DNA from: JABDMH01 sp965223165
Lineage (GTDB): Bacteria; Bacteroidota; Bacteroidia; Chitinophagales; Saprospiraceae
DNA: 64,000 nucleotides
Assembly (NCBI GenBank): GCA_965223165.1
Contig: CBDCVQ010000014.1
Location: forward strand, 124,001 to 188,000
Direction of reading: 5' to 3'
Below are positions 40,401-47,874 of the stretch, piece by piece. The position numbers and the translations under genes are program-made. The stretch's first letter is position 1. Each line of letters begins with the position of its first letter. A model generated the notes under the pieces. The model saw nothing but the letters and a program-made list of their open reading frames with translations. It made no database searches and was not told the DNA's origin.

Positions 40401-40916
40401 ACCGCCGCCTCCCGCCGCGGCCTTGACTATGAGCGGATAGCCGATCCTCGCACCTTCGGCGACTACCTCATCCGCATCGTCCGACCGCAGCTGACTGTCG
40501 GGGATGATCGGCACCTCTACCGCTCGCGCTATGGCTTTCGCCGCCACTTTGTCTCCCAGCTTTTCCATGACGTCTGCCGGTGGCCCGATAAATATGATGC
40601 CGGCATCATTACACTTGCGAACAAAGTCTACATTCTCTGACAGAAAACCATACCCCGGATGAATCGCATCCACTTGGTGTTGCTTGGCCACACGAATGAT
40701 CTCATCTCCATCCAAGTAGGGTTTCAGCGGCTCATCAGACTTGCCAATCTGATAAGACTCATCTGCCTTATACCGATGGAGTGAATAGCGATCTTCGTAG
40801 GTATAGATGGCCACCGTGCGCAGTTTGAGCTCGGAAGCGGCTCTCAATACCCGAATGGCAATCTCTCCTCGATTAGCGACCAAGAGTTTCTTATATCGCC
40901 GGTGTTGTACTGACAT
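37446..40916 (-). CDS. pyc: Pyruvate carboxylase
   Basis: 1156 residues, the usual length of a single-chain pyruvate carboxylase (ATP + bicarbonate + pyruvate to oxaloacetate), a cytosolic anaplerotic enzyme. Domain order: biotin carboxylase in the first 460 or so residues (KKLLVANRGEIAIRVLRA at the start, glycine-rich KAAAGGGGRGMR, FIEVNPRIQVEHT); carboxyltransferase at about 540-830 (DTTYRDAHQSLLATR); a conserved post-CT region; and a C-terminal biotinyl domain with EAMKMES, Lys about 1116 being the biotin site. It follows metX with only 8 nt between the metX stop and this ATG, so the two are probably co-transcribed. There is no functional link between them beyond central carbon supply to the aspartate family, which feeds homoserine. 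Confidence 0.97.
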   Translation of the reverse strand: MSVQHRRYKKLLVANRGEIAIRVLRAASELKLRTVAIYTYEDRYSLHRYKADESYQIGKSDEPLKPYLDGDEIIRVAKQHQVDAIHPGYGFLSENVDFVRKCNDAGIIFIGPPADVMEKLGDKVAAKAIARAVEVPIIPDSQLRSDDADEVVAEGARIGYPLIVKAAAGGGGRGMRVVRDAASLLEAYDEARGEALTAFGDDSVFLEKYIENPKHIEIQLLGDKYGNLVHLFDRDCSVQRRFQKVVEIAPNTTLKAETKASLYDYALKIGQHVGYQNAGTVEFLVDQDEEVFFIEVNPRIQVEHTITEEITGIDLVRSQILISMGYELSHPTIFIRKQEDIKIRGHAIQCRITTEDPENGFRPDYGTLIAYRSASGFGIRLDAGSAYPGSSISPFFDSMLVKVTAWGRTHKGAGERLYRALSEFRIRGVKSNLGFLMNLLENKTFQEGKATVNFIQDHPELVVPVRRRDRGTKILRYLAEVIVNGNSDVKVKQHDKKFRVPPVPEPNENGQLPPGTRDRLRSLGPDRFVAWLSQEKAIQFTDTTYRDAHQSLLATRMRTIDLLKPARHYAQALGGDVFSMEVWGGATFDVALRFLKEDPWTRLQLLRKAIPNVLFQMLLRGSNGVGYKAYPDNLIESFIIRAWENGIDLFRIFDSLNWPLNLEKSIRVVREKTDALAEACICYTGDVSDPSRTKYNLKYYLELARKLEDAGAHILAIKDMAGLLKPLAATQLIDGLKNTVSIPIHLHTHDTSSIQAATYLKAIDAGVDIVDVAVSSMSGLTSQPNFNSVVAMLAGHDRERGIDLQALNDHADYWEAVREYYYPFETELRAGTATVYDHEIPGGQYSNLRPQARGLGLEDRFEKIKENYKHANALLGDIVKVTPSSKVVGDLAMFMTSNNLSREDVAEQAGQLSFPDSVKALFRGELGQPVGGFPEVLQRKVLGDEQPFTDRPNEHLQAIDLSAEFEQFQQEFGPYVNYDDFLSSQLYPEVFKKYQQHYEQYGVVRTLPTPAFFFGLKENEEILVNLGEGKDLLIKYVYSSSPDPTGEVMVYFKLNGQSRAIPVIDRSGVTTVKTRKKAEQVTDIGSPLQGSLSSLLVKEGQQVAKDEPLFIIEAMKMESTIAAPMAGNIKKIHIGAKELVDQDDLVLEIDPEKGSL

Positions 40917-40924
40917 AGTTTACA

Positions 40925-41947
40925 TTACTTGATGTGTGGGACCTCTTGCATGAAGGCCCGGACCCGCTCGGTGATCTGATCAAATTCGATCAAGAATCCG
41001 TCGTGACCAAAGGGTGACTCTACAATATGGATCTCGGCATTGGGAATGTGGGCCTGGATCAGCTCCTGCTCGCTGGTAGGAAAAAGGTAGTCCGTACGGA
41101 TACCAAAGACCAGCGACCGGGCCTTAATCTGTGCGAGCGCGGCCGCTATCCCACCCCTGGCCCGACCCACATCGTGGTTATCCATGGCCTTGGAGAGCGT
41201 GAGATAAGAAAGAGGATCAAACCGCCGGCTGAGCTTCAGCCCCTGATAGCGCTGATAACTGCTCGCCCGATAGTCGTCCAGCTTGTCCTCCGTCTCCATC
41301 TGTGTCCGATGATAGGCTTCATAATTGCGGTAGCTCAGCATAGCAATTGCTCTCGCTGCTTCCAGTCCTCGCTTGCCGGCATCCGGGCGGTCCTCGCCAA
41401 GCGTAGCGTCTGCCTCGAGGGCCATCCGCTGCGCTTCGTTAAAAGCCACGCCCCAGGGGGAGTGCCTGGCATTGGTCCCGATGACACAGATGTGCCGAAA
41501 CAGGTCCGGCCGCATGATCGCCCATTCTAATACCTGCTGCCCGCCCATCGATCCTCCGGTGGCCATGTGTATCCGCTGGATACCGAGGTGAGCCCGAAGC
41601 AGGTCAAGGGCACGTACGATATCCCGCACCGTAATCAATGGAAAGGCATATCCATAGCGCTTGCCCGTCCTCGGGTCCACGCTGCGCGCACAAGTACTGC
41701 CATAGCACGATCCCAGCATATTGGCACAGACAATAAAGTCGCGTTCAGGATCATACAATTTGCCTGCACCGACCAGACCGGGCCACCATTCCGCAGGATC
41801 CGAATTGGCTGTCAGGGCATGGCAGATCCAAATCACATTCGATCCGTCAGCATTCAGCCGCCCATAAGTAGTATAAGCCAACGCAAGCTCTGGCAACTCC
41901 TCACCGGACTCTAATACAAATGCCTGTTTATGCGAAAAAACCTCCAA
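40925..41947 (-). CDS. metX: Homoserine O-acyltransferase, MetX type
   Basis: 340 residues, alpha/beta-hydrolase fold. It acylates homoserine (acetyl-CoA is usual for this family; succinyl-CoA cannot be excluded by eye) in methionine biosynthesis. Visible motifs: ICHALTANSD near residue 41-50, nucleophile elbow GGSMGG with Ser133, Asp286 in RTDYLFPTS, and His315 in FGHDGF, which together complete the triad. The start is a TTG preceded by GGGTTGGAGG; no in-frame ATG exists between this TTG and the TAG 15 nt upstream, and LEVFSHKQAF aligns with the usual family N-terminus. It is the first gene of a probable metX-pyc operon. It lies divergent from osmC-metZ, whose second gene performs the next step. 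Confidence 0.93.
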   Translation of the reverse strand: MEVFSHKQAFVLESGEELPELALAYTTYGRLNADGSNVIWICHALTANSDPAEWWPGLVGAGKLYDPERDFIVCANMLGSCYGSTCARSVDPRTGKRYGYAFPLITVRDIVRALDLLRAHLGIQRIHMATGGSMGGQQVLEWAIMRPDLFRHICVIGTNARHSPWGVAFNEAQRMALEADATLGEDRPDAGKRGLEAARAIAMLSYRNYEAYHRTQMETEDKLDDYRASSYQRYQGLKLSRRFDPLSYLTLSKAMDNHDVGRARGGIAAALAQIKARSLVFGIRTDYLFPTSEQELIQAHIPNAEIHIVESPFGHDGFLIEFDQITERVRAFMQEVPHIK

Positions 41948-42191
41948 CCCTTTTACTTTCTAATCCACATCAGCCACGGGTGAAACGCCCATACCTTCCA
42001 ACCGAGCAAGGTGAACAATAGCCCTGGTGCCAGGAGCCCATTGGGGCCCCGACACGAGACCCATCAGCCCACACCCAGGTAGATCCGGCTGCAAGATAGC
42101 TAAGCTGCTGTTAACATTTAATAAGGTTAAGATGCTTCTCAGATATAAATATTTCACACTTTTGTCCTCTAAATTTTCAAAGTGCTAATTG
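41948..42191. promoter_or_regulatory. Structured leader between divergent metX and osmC-metZ
   Basis: 244 bp with several GC-rich hairpins: an extended one at 42016-42043 (CAATGG with CTATTG outside, CCTG with CAGG inside, read on the minus strand) and a small one at 41978-41990 (GGGTG, AAA, CGCCC on plus). A 65-codon open frame (42157 GTG to 41960) lies over it on the minus strand, in frame with metX and ending 12 nt before the metX TTG. The position in front of methionine genes makes an S-adenosylmethionine-type riboswitch or leader peptide plausible, but I could not match the core of a known class. Confidence 0.35.
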
Positions 42192-42638
42192 ATGAGTGAG
42201 ACCGCACCACAAGTGAAAATCTGGCAAGATCGCGTTTCCGGCAAATATCATCTGATAGCCAGAAACGCCCAGGACAACACCGTGCAGACCGACGGATCGC
42301 CAGCCATCGGTGGTGAGGGCAAAGGGGTTCGCCCCATGGAGTTGCTGCTCATCGGCTTGGGCAGTTGCAGCGTGATCGACATTGTGCTTATCATGGAGAA
42401 GCAACGCCAGAAGCTGGAGGACATCCGGGTGGAGATTACCGCGGAGAAGCACAAGATTGAGAAGCATAGTGAGTTCAAACACATTCACCTGCATTACCAC
42501 CTGGTGGGGCAAATCAAGCCGAACAAGGCCGAGCGCGCCATTGAGCTGAGTCTTGATGAATACTGCTCAGTGGCCATGATATTGAAGAAATCAGCAGAAA
42601 TCACTCATTCCTATTCGATCCAGCCCACGGAAGAATGA
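42192..42638 (+). CDS. OsmC/Ohr family protein
   Basis: 148 residues from ATG 42192 (a TTG directly before it is less likely). The two family cysteines are present: Cys59 in GLGSCSVID and Cys125 in EYCSVAMIL, the spacing seen in OsmC-type thiol peroxidases. Those proteins reduce organic hydroperoxides in the cytosol. The stop overlaps the start of metZ in ATGA, so the two are translationally coupled. The pairing suggests a role around sulfur or thiol metabolism, or protection of the sulfhydrylase step; that is inference. It is the YhfA-like small type rather than classical Ohr, judged by the HSEFKHIHLHYHLVG strand. Confidence 0.88.
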   Translation: MSETAPQVKIWQDRVSGKYHLIARNAQDNTVQTDGSPAIGGEGKGVRPMELLLIGLGSCSVIDIVLIMEKQRQKLEDIRVEITAEKHKIEKHSEFKHIHLHYHLVGQIKPNKAERAIELSLDEYCSVAMILKKSAEITHSYSIQPTEE

Positions 42639-43798
42639 AGAAAAAGCCGGAGACCGGAGCCATTCGTACCCAGATCGAGCGTACCGCCTATCGGGAGCAT
42701 AGTGCCCCTATCTTTTTGACGTCCAGTTTCACCTTTGCATCGGCCGAGCAGATGGCGGGTATGTTTGCCGGAGATATCGTCGGTGATGTGTATTCACGCT
42801 ACGCCAATCCCAATACCAGCGAGTTTGTGCAAAAGGTGTGTGCGCTGGAGGCAGCCGAAGCCGGCTTTGCAACGGCCTCCGGCATGGCCGCCGTCTGGGC
42901 CAGCATAGCCGGACTCCTGGAGGCAGGAGATCACATCATAGCTAGTCGGGCGCTCTTTGGCTCCACCCATCAGATCCTCACCCAGGTATTGCCAAGGTTT
43001 GGGGTCACCCATACCTATGTAGATGGCGAAGATCCGGCACAGTGGGAGTCAGCCGTACGACCGGAAAGTAAGATGCTGCTCATCGAGACACCCTCCAATC
43101 CCGCCCTCCGTCTAATCGACCTGCCAAAGGCATCTCGTTTTGCCCGGGCACATAGGCTGATTCTAAATGTGGACAACTGCTTCTCCACCCCCTGCATTCA
43201 GAATCCGATCAGTCTGGGGGCAGATCTGGTCACGCATAGTGCTACCAAGTACATGGATGGTCAAGGGCGCGTGCTGGGTGGTATTGTAGTCGGCAGAAGT
43301 GATCTGATCGAGCAGATCACCTTTTTCTGCAGACACACCGGTCCAGCCCTGTCTCCATTTAATGCCTGGCTGCTTTCCAAAAGCATCGAAACCCTCAGTC
43401 TTCGTATGGAGCGGCACTGCCAGAATGCACATCAACTGGCTCAACGACTCACGGATCATCCGCAGATCTCAGATGTCATCTATCCCCACCTGCCTTCCCA
43501 TCCACAATACGAGCTGGCCCGGCGGCAGATGAGACAAGGAGGAGGTATCGTCAGCATCGTGCTAAAGGGCGGGTTGCAGGCAGGGGTCCGATTTCTCAAT
43601 CAGATCGAGATGGCCTCTTTGTCCGCCAATTTGGGGGATAGCCGGACTATCGTCACGCACCCGACCACAACCACGCATTCCAAGCTGGCACCAGAAGACA
43701 GAGCCGCGGTCGGCATCAGTGATGGGATGATCCGCATCTCCGTGGGCTTGGAAGACATCGAAGATATTGTGGCCGACATAACGGCCGCCCTCCAATAA
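42635..43798 (+). CDS. metZ: O-acylhomoserine sulfhydrylase (Cys/Met metabolism PLP enzyme)
   Basis: 387 residues, fold-type I PLP enzyme of the cystathionine gamma-synthase family. Visible: YSRYANPN (residues 53-60), the cofactor-binding ASGMAAVWA (81-89), ETPSNPALRLID (151-162), the Asp180 region LNVDNCFSTP, and the Schiff-base Lys205 in SATKYMDGQGRVLGG. The GQGRVLGG stretch is typical of O-succinylhomoserine sulfhydrylases (MetZ). With MetX next door it should convert acylhomoserine plus sulfide directly to homocysteine. Cystathionine gamma-synthase activity is the alternative. It overlaps the OsmC gene by ATGA and ends 8 bp before the convergent gene at 43807. Confidence 0.92.
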   Translation: MKKKPETGAIRTQIERTAYREHSAPIFLTSSFTFASAEQMAGMFAGDIVGDVYSRYANPNTSEFVQKVCALEAAEAGFATASGMAAVWASIAGLLEAGDHIIASRALFGSTHQILTQVLPRFGVTHTYVDGEDPAQWESAVRPESKMLLIETPSNPALRLIDLPKASRFARAHRLILNVDNCFSTPCIQNPISLGADLVTHSATKYMDGQGRVLGGIVVGRSDLIEQITFFCRHTGPALSPFNAWLLSKSIETLSLRMERHCQNAHQLAQRLTDHPQISDVIYPHLPSHPQYELARRQMRQGGGIVSIVLKGGLQAGVRFLNQIEMASLSANLGDSRTIVTHPTTTTHSKLAPEDRAAVGISDGMIRISVGLEDIEDIVADITAALQ

Positions 43799-43806
43799 CT
43801 CCCATC

Positions 43807-44850
43807 TCAGTTTCGTGACGGTGGTGGCCCAGGCAGCACCACCACCTCAACCAACCCTGTATCGCAGAGATTACCATCCCCCGCCTCTAGCTCACATACC
43901 CTATACTCAAAGCGATCAATGCCGGTAAATCCATCATCGGGGATGTAGAGGATCATGCCCACCGACGTATCTACGAAGGTGTACCCGTGTTTCGGCTGGC
44001 GGAGCCCTTCGGTCGTCATCGACCCCAGGTCTAGAGCGGTCGATCCTTCACCGCCATCGCCGTGGTGATCATTGCGTAGGACCTGCACGATGGCTAGCAT
44101 GCCCTGCCAGGTGGTGTCACGATCGTCCGCCGCAACCGGGGGATCATTGACGGGACTTACCGAGATGCGTACGTTGGCCGTGTCACACAAGCCGCCAATA
44201 GTATCATCGCAGATGTAATAGGAAAAGTGGTCCGGTCCATAGTAGTTGCTGTCAGGCATGTAGATCAGCCACCCCGTTGCTGGATCGTGTTTCAGATCGC
44301 CATGCCTCGGCCCAGCGAGCAGATCCAGCCGCGCAAACGAGTTTGAATCCAGATCAGGATTGTGATCGTTTGCGGTGGGGTCAAAGGTCAATGGCGTATC
44401 CTCGGCGGTCGTCAGACTATCATCATGTGCTCGGGGAGCATCATCCACCGGATGCACAATCACCTTGACTTTGCCCTGACCACAGGCGCCCTCCATGGTG
44501 CAGATCTGATAGACAAATGAGTCTAACCCGAAAAAGTCGGGATCGGGCGTGTAAAGTACAAGGCCTGTGCCGGGCAAGACGGTCACGGAGCCATGTAGTG
44601 CTCTAGCCCCCTGCACAGTGTCCAGGCTCATCGTGTCCAACGGGGCTTGGACGCTGTAGTCGTTGCGTAGTACGGGAATCCTAACGGACACGTCTTCCGA
44701 CACTTGGGTGTAATCGTCGCCAATGTTTAGCTGCGGTCGATGATCATGGCCGTCCGTGGGATCAGCATGGAGGAAGGAAAGCGTACCGAACTGTATGCAA
44801 CAGCTCAGCACCCACCAGAGATGGCTTGTCTTGGTCTTGTACAGCACCAA
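43807..44850 (-). CDS. Secreted protein with three cadherin-like/Ig-like domains
   Basis: 347 residues. The N-terminus (MVLYKTKTSHLWWVL, then a hydrophobic stretch, LHADP) looks like a signal peptide. Three tandem repeats of about 95-100 residues follow, each of the bacterial cadherin-like tandem type: DDYTQVSEDVSVRIPVLRND with TPDPDFFGLDSFVYQIC; DDSLTTAEDTPLTFDPTAND with MPDSNYYGPDHFSYYIC; and DDRDTTWQGMLAIVQVLRND with IPDDGFTGIDRFEYRVC. These are Ca-binding-type adhesive modules. Unlike its neighbours it ends without a T9SS C-terminal domain (..LPGPPPSRN), so it may be periplasmic, exported differently, or a truncated relic of a longer cargo. The start is TTG; no in-frame ATG lies between it and the upstream stop. 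Confidence 0.78.
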   Translation of the reverse strand: MVLYKTKTSHLWWVLSCCIQFGTLSFLHADPTDGHDHRPQLNIGDDYTQVSEDVSVRIPVLRNDYSVQAPLDTMSLDTVQGARALHGSVTVLPGTGLVLYTPDPDFFGLDSFVYQICTMEGACGQGKVKVIVHPVDDAPRAHDDSLTTAEDTPLTFDPTANDHNPDLDSNSFARLDLLAGPRHGDLKHDPATGWLIYMPDSNYYGPDHFSYYICDDTIGGLCDTANVRISVSPVNDPPVAADDRDTTWQGMLAIVQVLRNDHHGDGGEGSTALDLGSMTTEGLRQPKHGYTFVDTSVGMILYIPDDGFTGIDRFEYRVCELEAGDGNLCDTGLVEVVVLPGPPPSRN

Positions 44851-44976
44851 CGGATTGTCACATGATAGCTGGCACTAATGTATAACATTATCGAAAATAA
44901 TTAGATACATATTAGGTTGAAAGTATCTATCGGTCTACGAATGCGCGTATGAGCATGCGCATCACGAATATCCACC

Positions 44977-45015
44977 CAAAGAGAGAGGGGATGCGGTGTG
45001 GCACGGCATCCCCTC
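44977..45015 (-). terminator. Terminator of the tRNA-Lys transcript
   Basis: A perfect 10-bp stem (GAGGGGATGC at 44985-44994 with GCATCCCCTC at 45006-45015) and an 11-nt loop, 8 nt after the tRNA 3' end on the minus strand. It is followed on that strand by a pyrimidine tract, TCTCTTTG. Confidence 0.7.
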
Positions 45016-45022
45016 CTTAAAG

Positions 45023-45095
45023 TGATCGAGCTGGGGCTCGAACCCAGGACCCACGGCTTAAAAGGCCGTTGCTCTACCAACTGAGCTACTCGATC
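45023..45095 (-). tRNA. tRNA-Lys (anticodon TTT)
   Basis: 73 nt. Acceptor GATCGAG with CTCGATC (7 bp perfect), D-stem GCTC/GAGC, anticodon stem ACGGC/GCCGT with loop CTTTTAA, variable loop GGGTC, T-stem CTGGG/CCCAG with TTCGAGC, discriminator A. CCA is not encoded. It is a single-gene transcript with its own promoter and terminator. Confidence 0.97.
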
Positions 45096-45114
45096 CCTTA
45101 AAAATTTGAGAGGG

Positions 45115-45144
45115 CAAAGATACAATCAAAATGCTACCAGACAA
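45115..45144 (-). promoter_or_regulatory. Promoter of tRNA-Lys
   Basis: The minus strand reads TTG (45144-45142), 19 nt, then TATCTTTG (45122-45115), an exact match to the Bacteroidota -33/-7 pattern. The -7 box ends 19 nt before the tRNA 5' end. The -33 element lies just downstream of the pseudogene stop at 45162. Confidence 0.7.
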
Positions 45145-45161
45145 CCTGCCTAAGACAAAAT

Positions 45162-45720
45162 TTATGTCTTCCGAATGCGGAACGTTTGCATATCGCCATC
45201 CCAAAATATTGTCGCGAAATAGAGACCCCGGTGCTAGCGAGGGGACTCCTATATATGTGCGCTCATCGGTGATGGTCCGCGTGAGGAGCCACCTAGCCGG
45301 CGCATCGCATAACGTGAGCGTGGGGGCATCTGATCAAGTTCAGGTACAACAACGGTAAGGTGATCAACCATGTGGGTAGGATAGATAGTCACGATCGACT
45401 CCTTTCGGCGTCTTTCGGCGTCCCTGCACCAACTCCGAATACGCGAAGGAACCATCCAGGTCGATGATTCTCCATCGATAGTATGCCCCGGCCAGTGGCT
45501 ACCGATCCAGGAAGATATCAGTTGCTCCCCCACCGTCGGCCCTCTCCGCCGCCAACTAGCTGGTGTCTCAAAGCTACCGCCATCGGCCTATATCGAGTGT
45601 TGCATCTCCAATGTCTCGAAGGCATGTTCGCTAAGAGTGACCCAGTTCTGTGCATGCGCCAGCAACTGTGCCCTGGCGCCAAAGTGCAGTGCGCTCCACC
45701 GGCAGCAGCAGTGCCTCTTT
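45162..45720 (-). pseudogene. Decayed C-terminus of a T9SS type A secreted protein
   Basis: Reading the minus strand across frames gives the typical tail of a type A cargo in the right order. The pieces are: NWVTLSEHAFETLEMQHSI; then, after a stop, DGGSFETPASW; PLAGAYYRWRIIDLDGSF, then AYSELVQG; VTIYPTHMVDHLTVVVPEL; LTLCDAPARWLLTRTITDE, then VPSLAPG; and finally GLYFATIFWDGDMQTFRIRK and a stop at 45164-45162. At least two in-frame stops and several frameshifts interrupt it. One frameshift is an exact 10-bp tandem duplication (TTTCGGCGTC twice, 45403-45422); removing one copy restores frame across QGRRKESIVTIYP. No N-terminal part is visible; the remnant begins just after the dispersed element at 45811. 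Local consensus error is an alternative cause for some of the shifts. Confidence 0.75.
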
Positions 45721-45810
45721 CCTTATATGGAAATCCGGTGCAATTGCGAATCCAATGGTTATATTGAGAAATGCTCAACGCCCGATGTAGGGCACAGCTT
45801 AGCCACCGAA

Positions 45811-46006
45811 GGCCATCGCATGATCATGGCTTCAGGGTGACAGCGAGCTGGCAAGGGCGTTGGGTAGGGATGCCAAACGAGGTCTGATCTGGATATGTGG
45901 CCTTTGAGGCTAGTTGCCGTCGGAATCACTCAACAACCGCGACCTGGCCGCACCAGACACATACTAGTACAGTTTTGCCAAGGAGAAGTCGTCCAAAGTG
46001 GTTCAA
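45811..46006 (-). repeat. Dispersed non-coding element, copy 1 (empty site)
   Basis: Read on the minus strand this roughly 196-bp segment aligns over its whole length with 53341-53609 on the plus strand. Shared blocks include GTTGTTGAGT, GGCAAC(T/C)AG, CCTCAAAGGCCACA, ATCAGACC, CGTTTGG, and CTGTCACCCTGAAGCC with TGATCATGCGAT. It starts 18 nt after the stop of the metalloprotease gene. Unlike copy 2 it has no palindrome between GGCAACTAG and CCTCAAAGG. Confidence 0.75.
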
Positions 46007-46023
46007 ATTGTTTTGATCGCTAC

Positions 46024-47874
46024 CTACAGCCTGATCAGCCGCTCGCTAAACGTGCCCTGATCCGTGATCACCCGAACGTGATACAACCCTGATTGCAGCG
46101 AAAAAAGCTGGACGTCCAGGCCTGCCACTAGCTGCGCAGCCTTTGCCTGCTGGCTCAAAAGGACCTGGCCACGGGCATCCAGGATCTCAATACGGCCACG
46201 GCCAAAATCAGCGCGACCCCCACTACTCCTAATCATCACTCGATCGCTGGTGGTGGGATTGGGAAATACATCAAAGGCGTCGTCAGCAAAGCCTTTAGGT
46301 ATATCCTGGAACGAATGCCCCAGATCTATGGAAAGTGGATCAGTAGATCCAGCATCAGCTAGGGCTCCCTGTGTGCTCACCATCACGGTGTAGTCTTCTA
46401 CTTGCCCAAAGTAGGGCTGGAAGCAGGCGTGGCCAATGGTAAAGCCACTATAGGTCGCGATGACCCGCAGGCGCAACGGACTTCCGACTTTCGCATAGGT
46501 CGGAATCCGGACCGTGCCTTGATGCACTTTCTTGCGATCTGACCTAAGTAGTAGTTCCTTGCCTTCGTCAAAACGTCCATCGGCATTGAAGTCGCCATAC
46601 ACCTTGACATTCTGTGCGTTTTGGTCCCCTGTGTGGATGACCATCCGATAGCTCCCGCCCCGGTCGACGGAGAATGAGCTGCACCAATTGTTGAGGTATC
46701 CTCCATCATCGCTAGCCGTTCCACTGGTATGCGTAGTTGCTCCGAGACTGACAGATCGGACTCCCAGGCCAAAAGCATTCGGCAGAAACCTCGTCTGAGG
46801 CTCACAGCCCTGGGCCGGCTCCTGATGCACAAGGTCCTGGTCGGAAGTGGACAAGACCCAGCCTGCCCGTTGCTCCTCTAGCGTCGTACGCATTCGTTTG
46901 ATCTGGCCCGGGGTAAATTCGGTCTGGCAGGTTTGACTAGAGTAATTCATGATATTGTGTACAAAAAGCGCATTGGACGTGCCCCCGTCACACACATTGA
47001 TCCCGAACTCCCGGCAGTCACCCCGGGATCGGCGGTGAGGTGGGGTATCTGCGACACAATCACCGTTGTAAGGTCCGCAACCCGTGTACGACGGACAGCG
47101 ATCTCCCTGACCGTCCCGATTGTAGTCATCTCCCTCAAAAGTGTGATAGAGGCCGAGAGAATGTCCCGCCTCATGCACCAGCACCATACCCGAAGAGCCA
47201 GAGGCCTTCAATGTGTAACCTAGTAAACCCGTGGGATCGTAGCCAAAGACTTGATGCAGAATGACAATGCCATCATACGCCGGATTCAACCCGGGAAACA
47301 TGGCGGTGCCTTGTATACCCGATCCTCCATCGTTATCCTCGATCTCGGTCACGACCCAGATGTTGAGATATTGGGCCGACGGCCAATTGCTGAGATCCTT
47401 GACACGCTCCACATTGGCGTCCGTGACACCTTTTTCTTCGTAGCAATCCAATCCCACACAGGCACCTCGGGCATCGATCCGAATGATACCGGAAGATCGT
47501 TGGCAGTCGACCGATTTCTCGGCCAGCGCAAAGCGAATCTGCGCATCCGGCCCGGTAAATCCCCGGGCACCCGCAAAGGCCGCATTCAGGCGTTGGATGG
47601 CACTTTCAATTTGGGCATCCGAGATATTAGACCCGGTGCCGACGGGCTCTCCCAAATGCATCACGTGCACCACGACGGGTACGGTGATCAATGGAGTTGC
47701 TCCGGAGCGGGCTGCCGCCCTTCGCCGGATGAGCGCTTCTTGTTTGTCAAGTTGCTGATAGAGGGTGGCGTTTGAGCGAAGGAGGTGATCGATCGATTTG
47801 TCAAAGCCACAATCGTGCTGTGCACTCAGCGATAGGGACGCCAAGATGCACAAGATTGCCATCGCAGTCTTCAT
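46024..47874 (-). CDS. Secreted M43-type zinc metalloprotease with GEVED-like and T9SS type A domains
   Basis: 616 residues from ATG 47874. Signal peptide (MKTAMAILCILASLSLSAQ), then a propeptide-like part. The catalytic domain carries the extended zinc motif HEAGHSLGLYH (about residues 232-242) and a Met-turn NIMNYSSQTCQTEFTPGQ, typical of pappalysin-like M43 peptidases. A GEVED-like domain (VYGDFNADGRFDEGKELLLRS) follows. The last 80 or so residues are a T9SS type A sorting domain (DVFPNPTTSDRVMIRS, LQSGLYHVRVITDQGTFSERL). So it should be an extracellular or cell-surface endopeptidase; its substrate is unknown. The gene stands alone; rnz ends 253 bp upstream. Confidence 0.93.
   Translation of the reverse strand: MKTAMAILCILASLSLSAQHDCGFDKSIDHLLRSNATLYQQLDKQEALIRRRAAARSGATPLITVPVVVHVMHLGEPVGTGSNISDAQIESAIQRLNAAFAGARGFTGPDAQIRFALAEKSVDCQRSSGIIRIDARGACVGLDCYEEKGVTDANVERVKDLSNWPSAQYLNIWVVTEIEDNDGGSGIQGTAMFPGLNPAYDGIVILHQVFGYDPTGLLGYTLKASGSSGMVLVHEAGHSLGLYHTFEGDDYNRDGQGDRCPSYTGCGPYNGDCVADTPPHRRSRGDCREFGINVCDGGTSNALFVHNIMNYSSQTCQTEFTPGQIKRMRTTLEEQRAGWVLSTSDQDLVHQEPAQGCEPQTRFLPNAFGLGVRSVSLGATTHTSGTASDDGGYLNNWCSSFSVDRGGSYRMVIHTGDQNAQNVKVYGDFNADGRFDEGKELLLRSDRKKVHQGTVRIPTYAKVGSPLRLRVIATYSGFTIGHACFQPYFGQVEDYTVMVSTQGALADAGSTDPLSIDLGHSFQDIPKGFADDAFDVFPNPTTSDRVMIRSSGGRADFGRGRIEILDARGQVLLSQQAKAAQLVAGLDVQLFSLQSGLYHVRVITDQGTFSERLIRL

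Noticed and set aside
41960..42157. 65-codon frame upstream of metX as a protein gene
   Set aside because: GTG start over GC-rich hairpins with no Met-rich leader signature; kept only as part of the leader observation.
44901..45125. 74-codon minus-strand frame over the tRNA
   Set aside because: It is the tRNA-Lys gene and its flanks read as protein.
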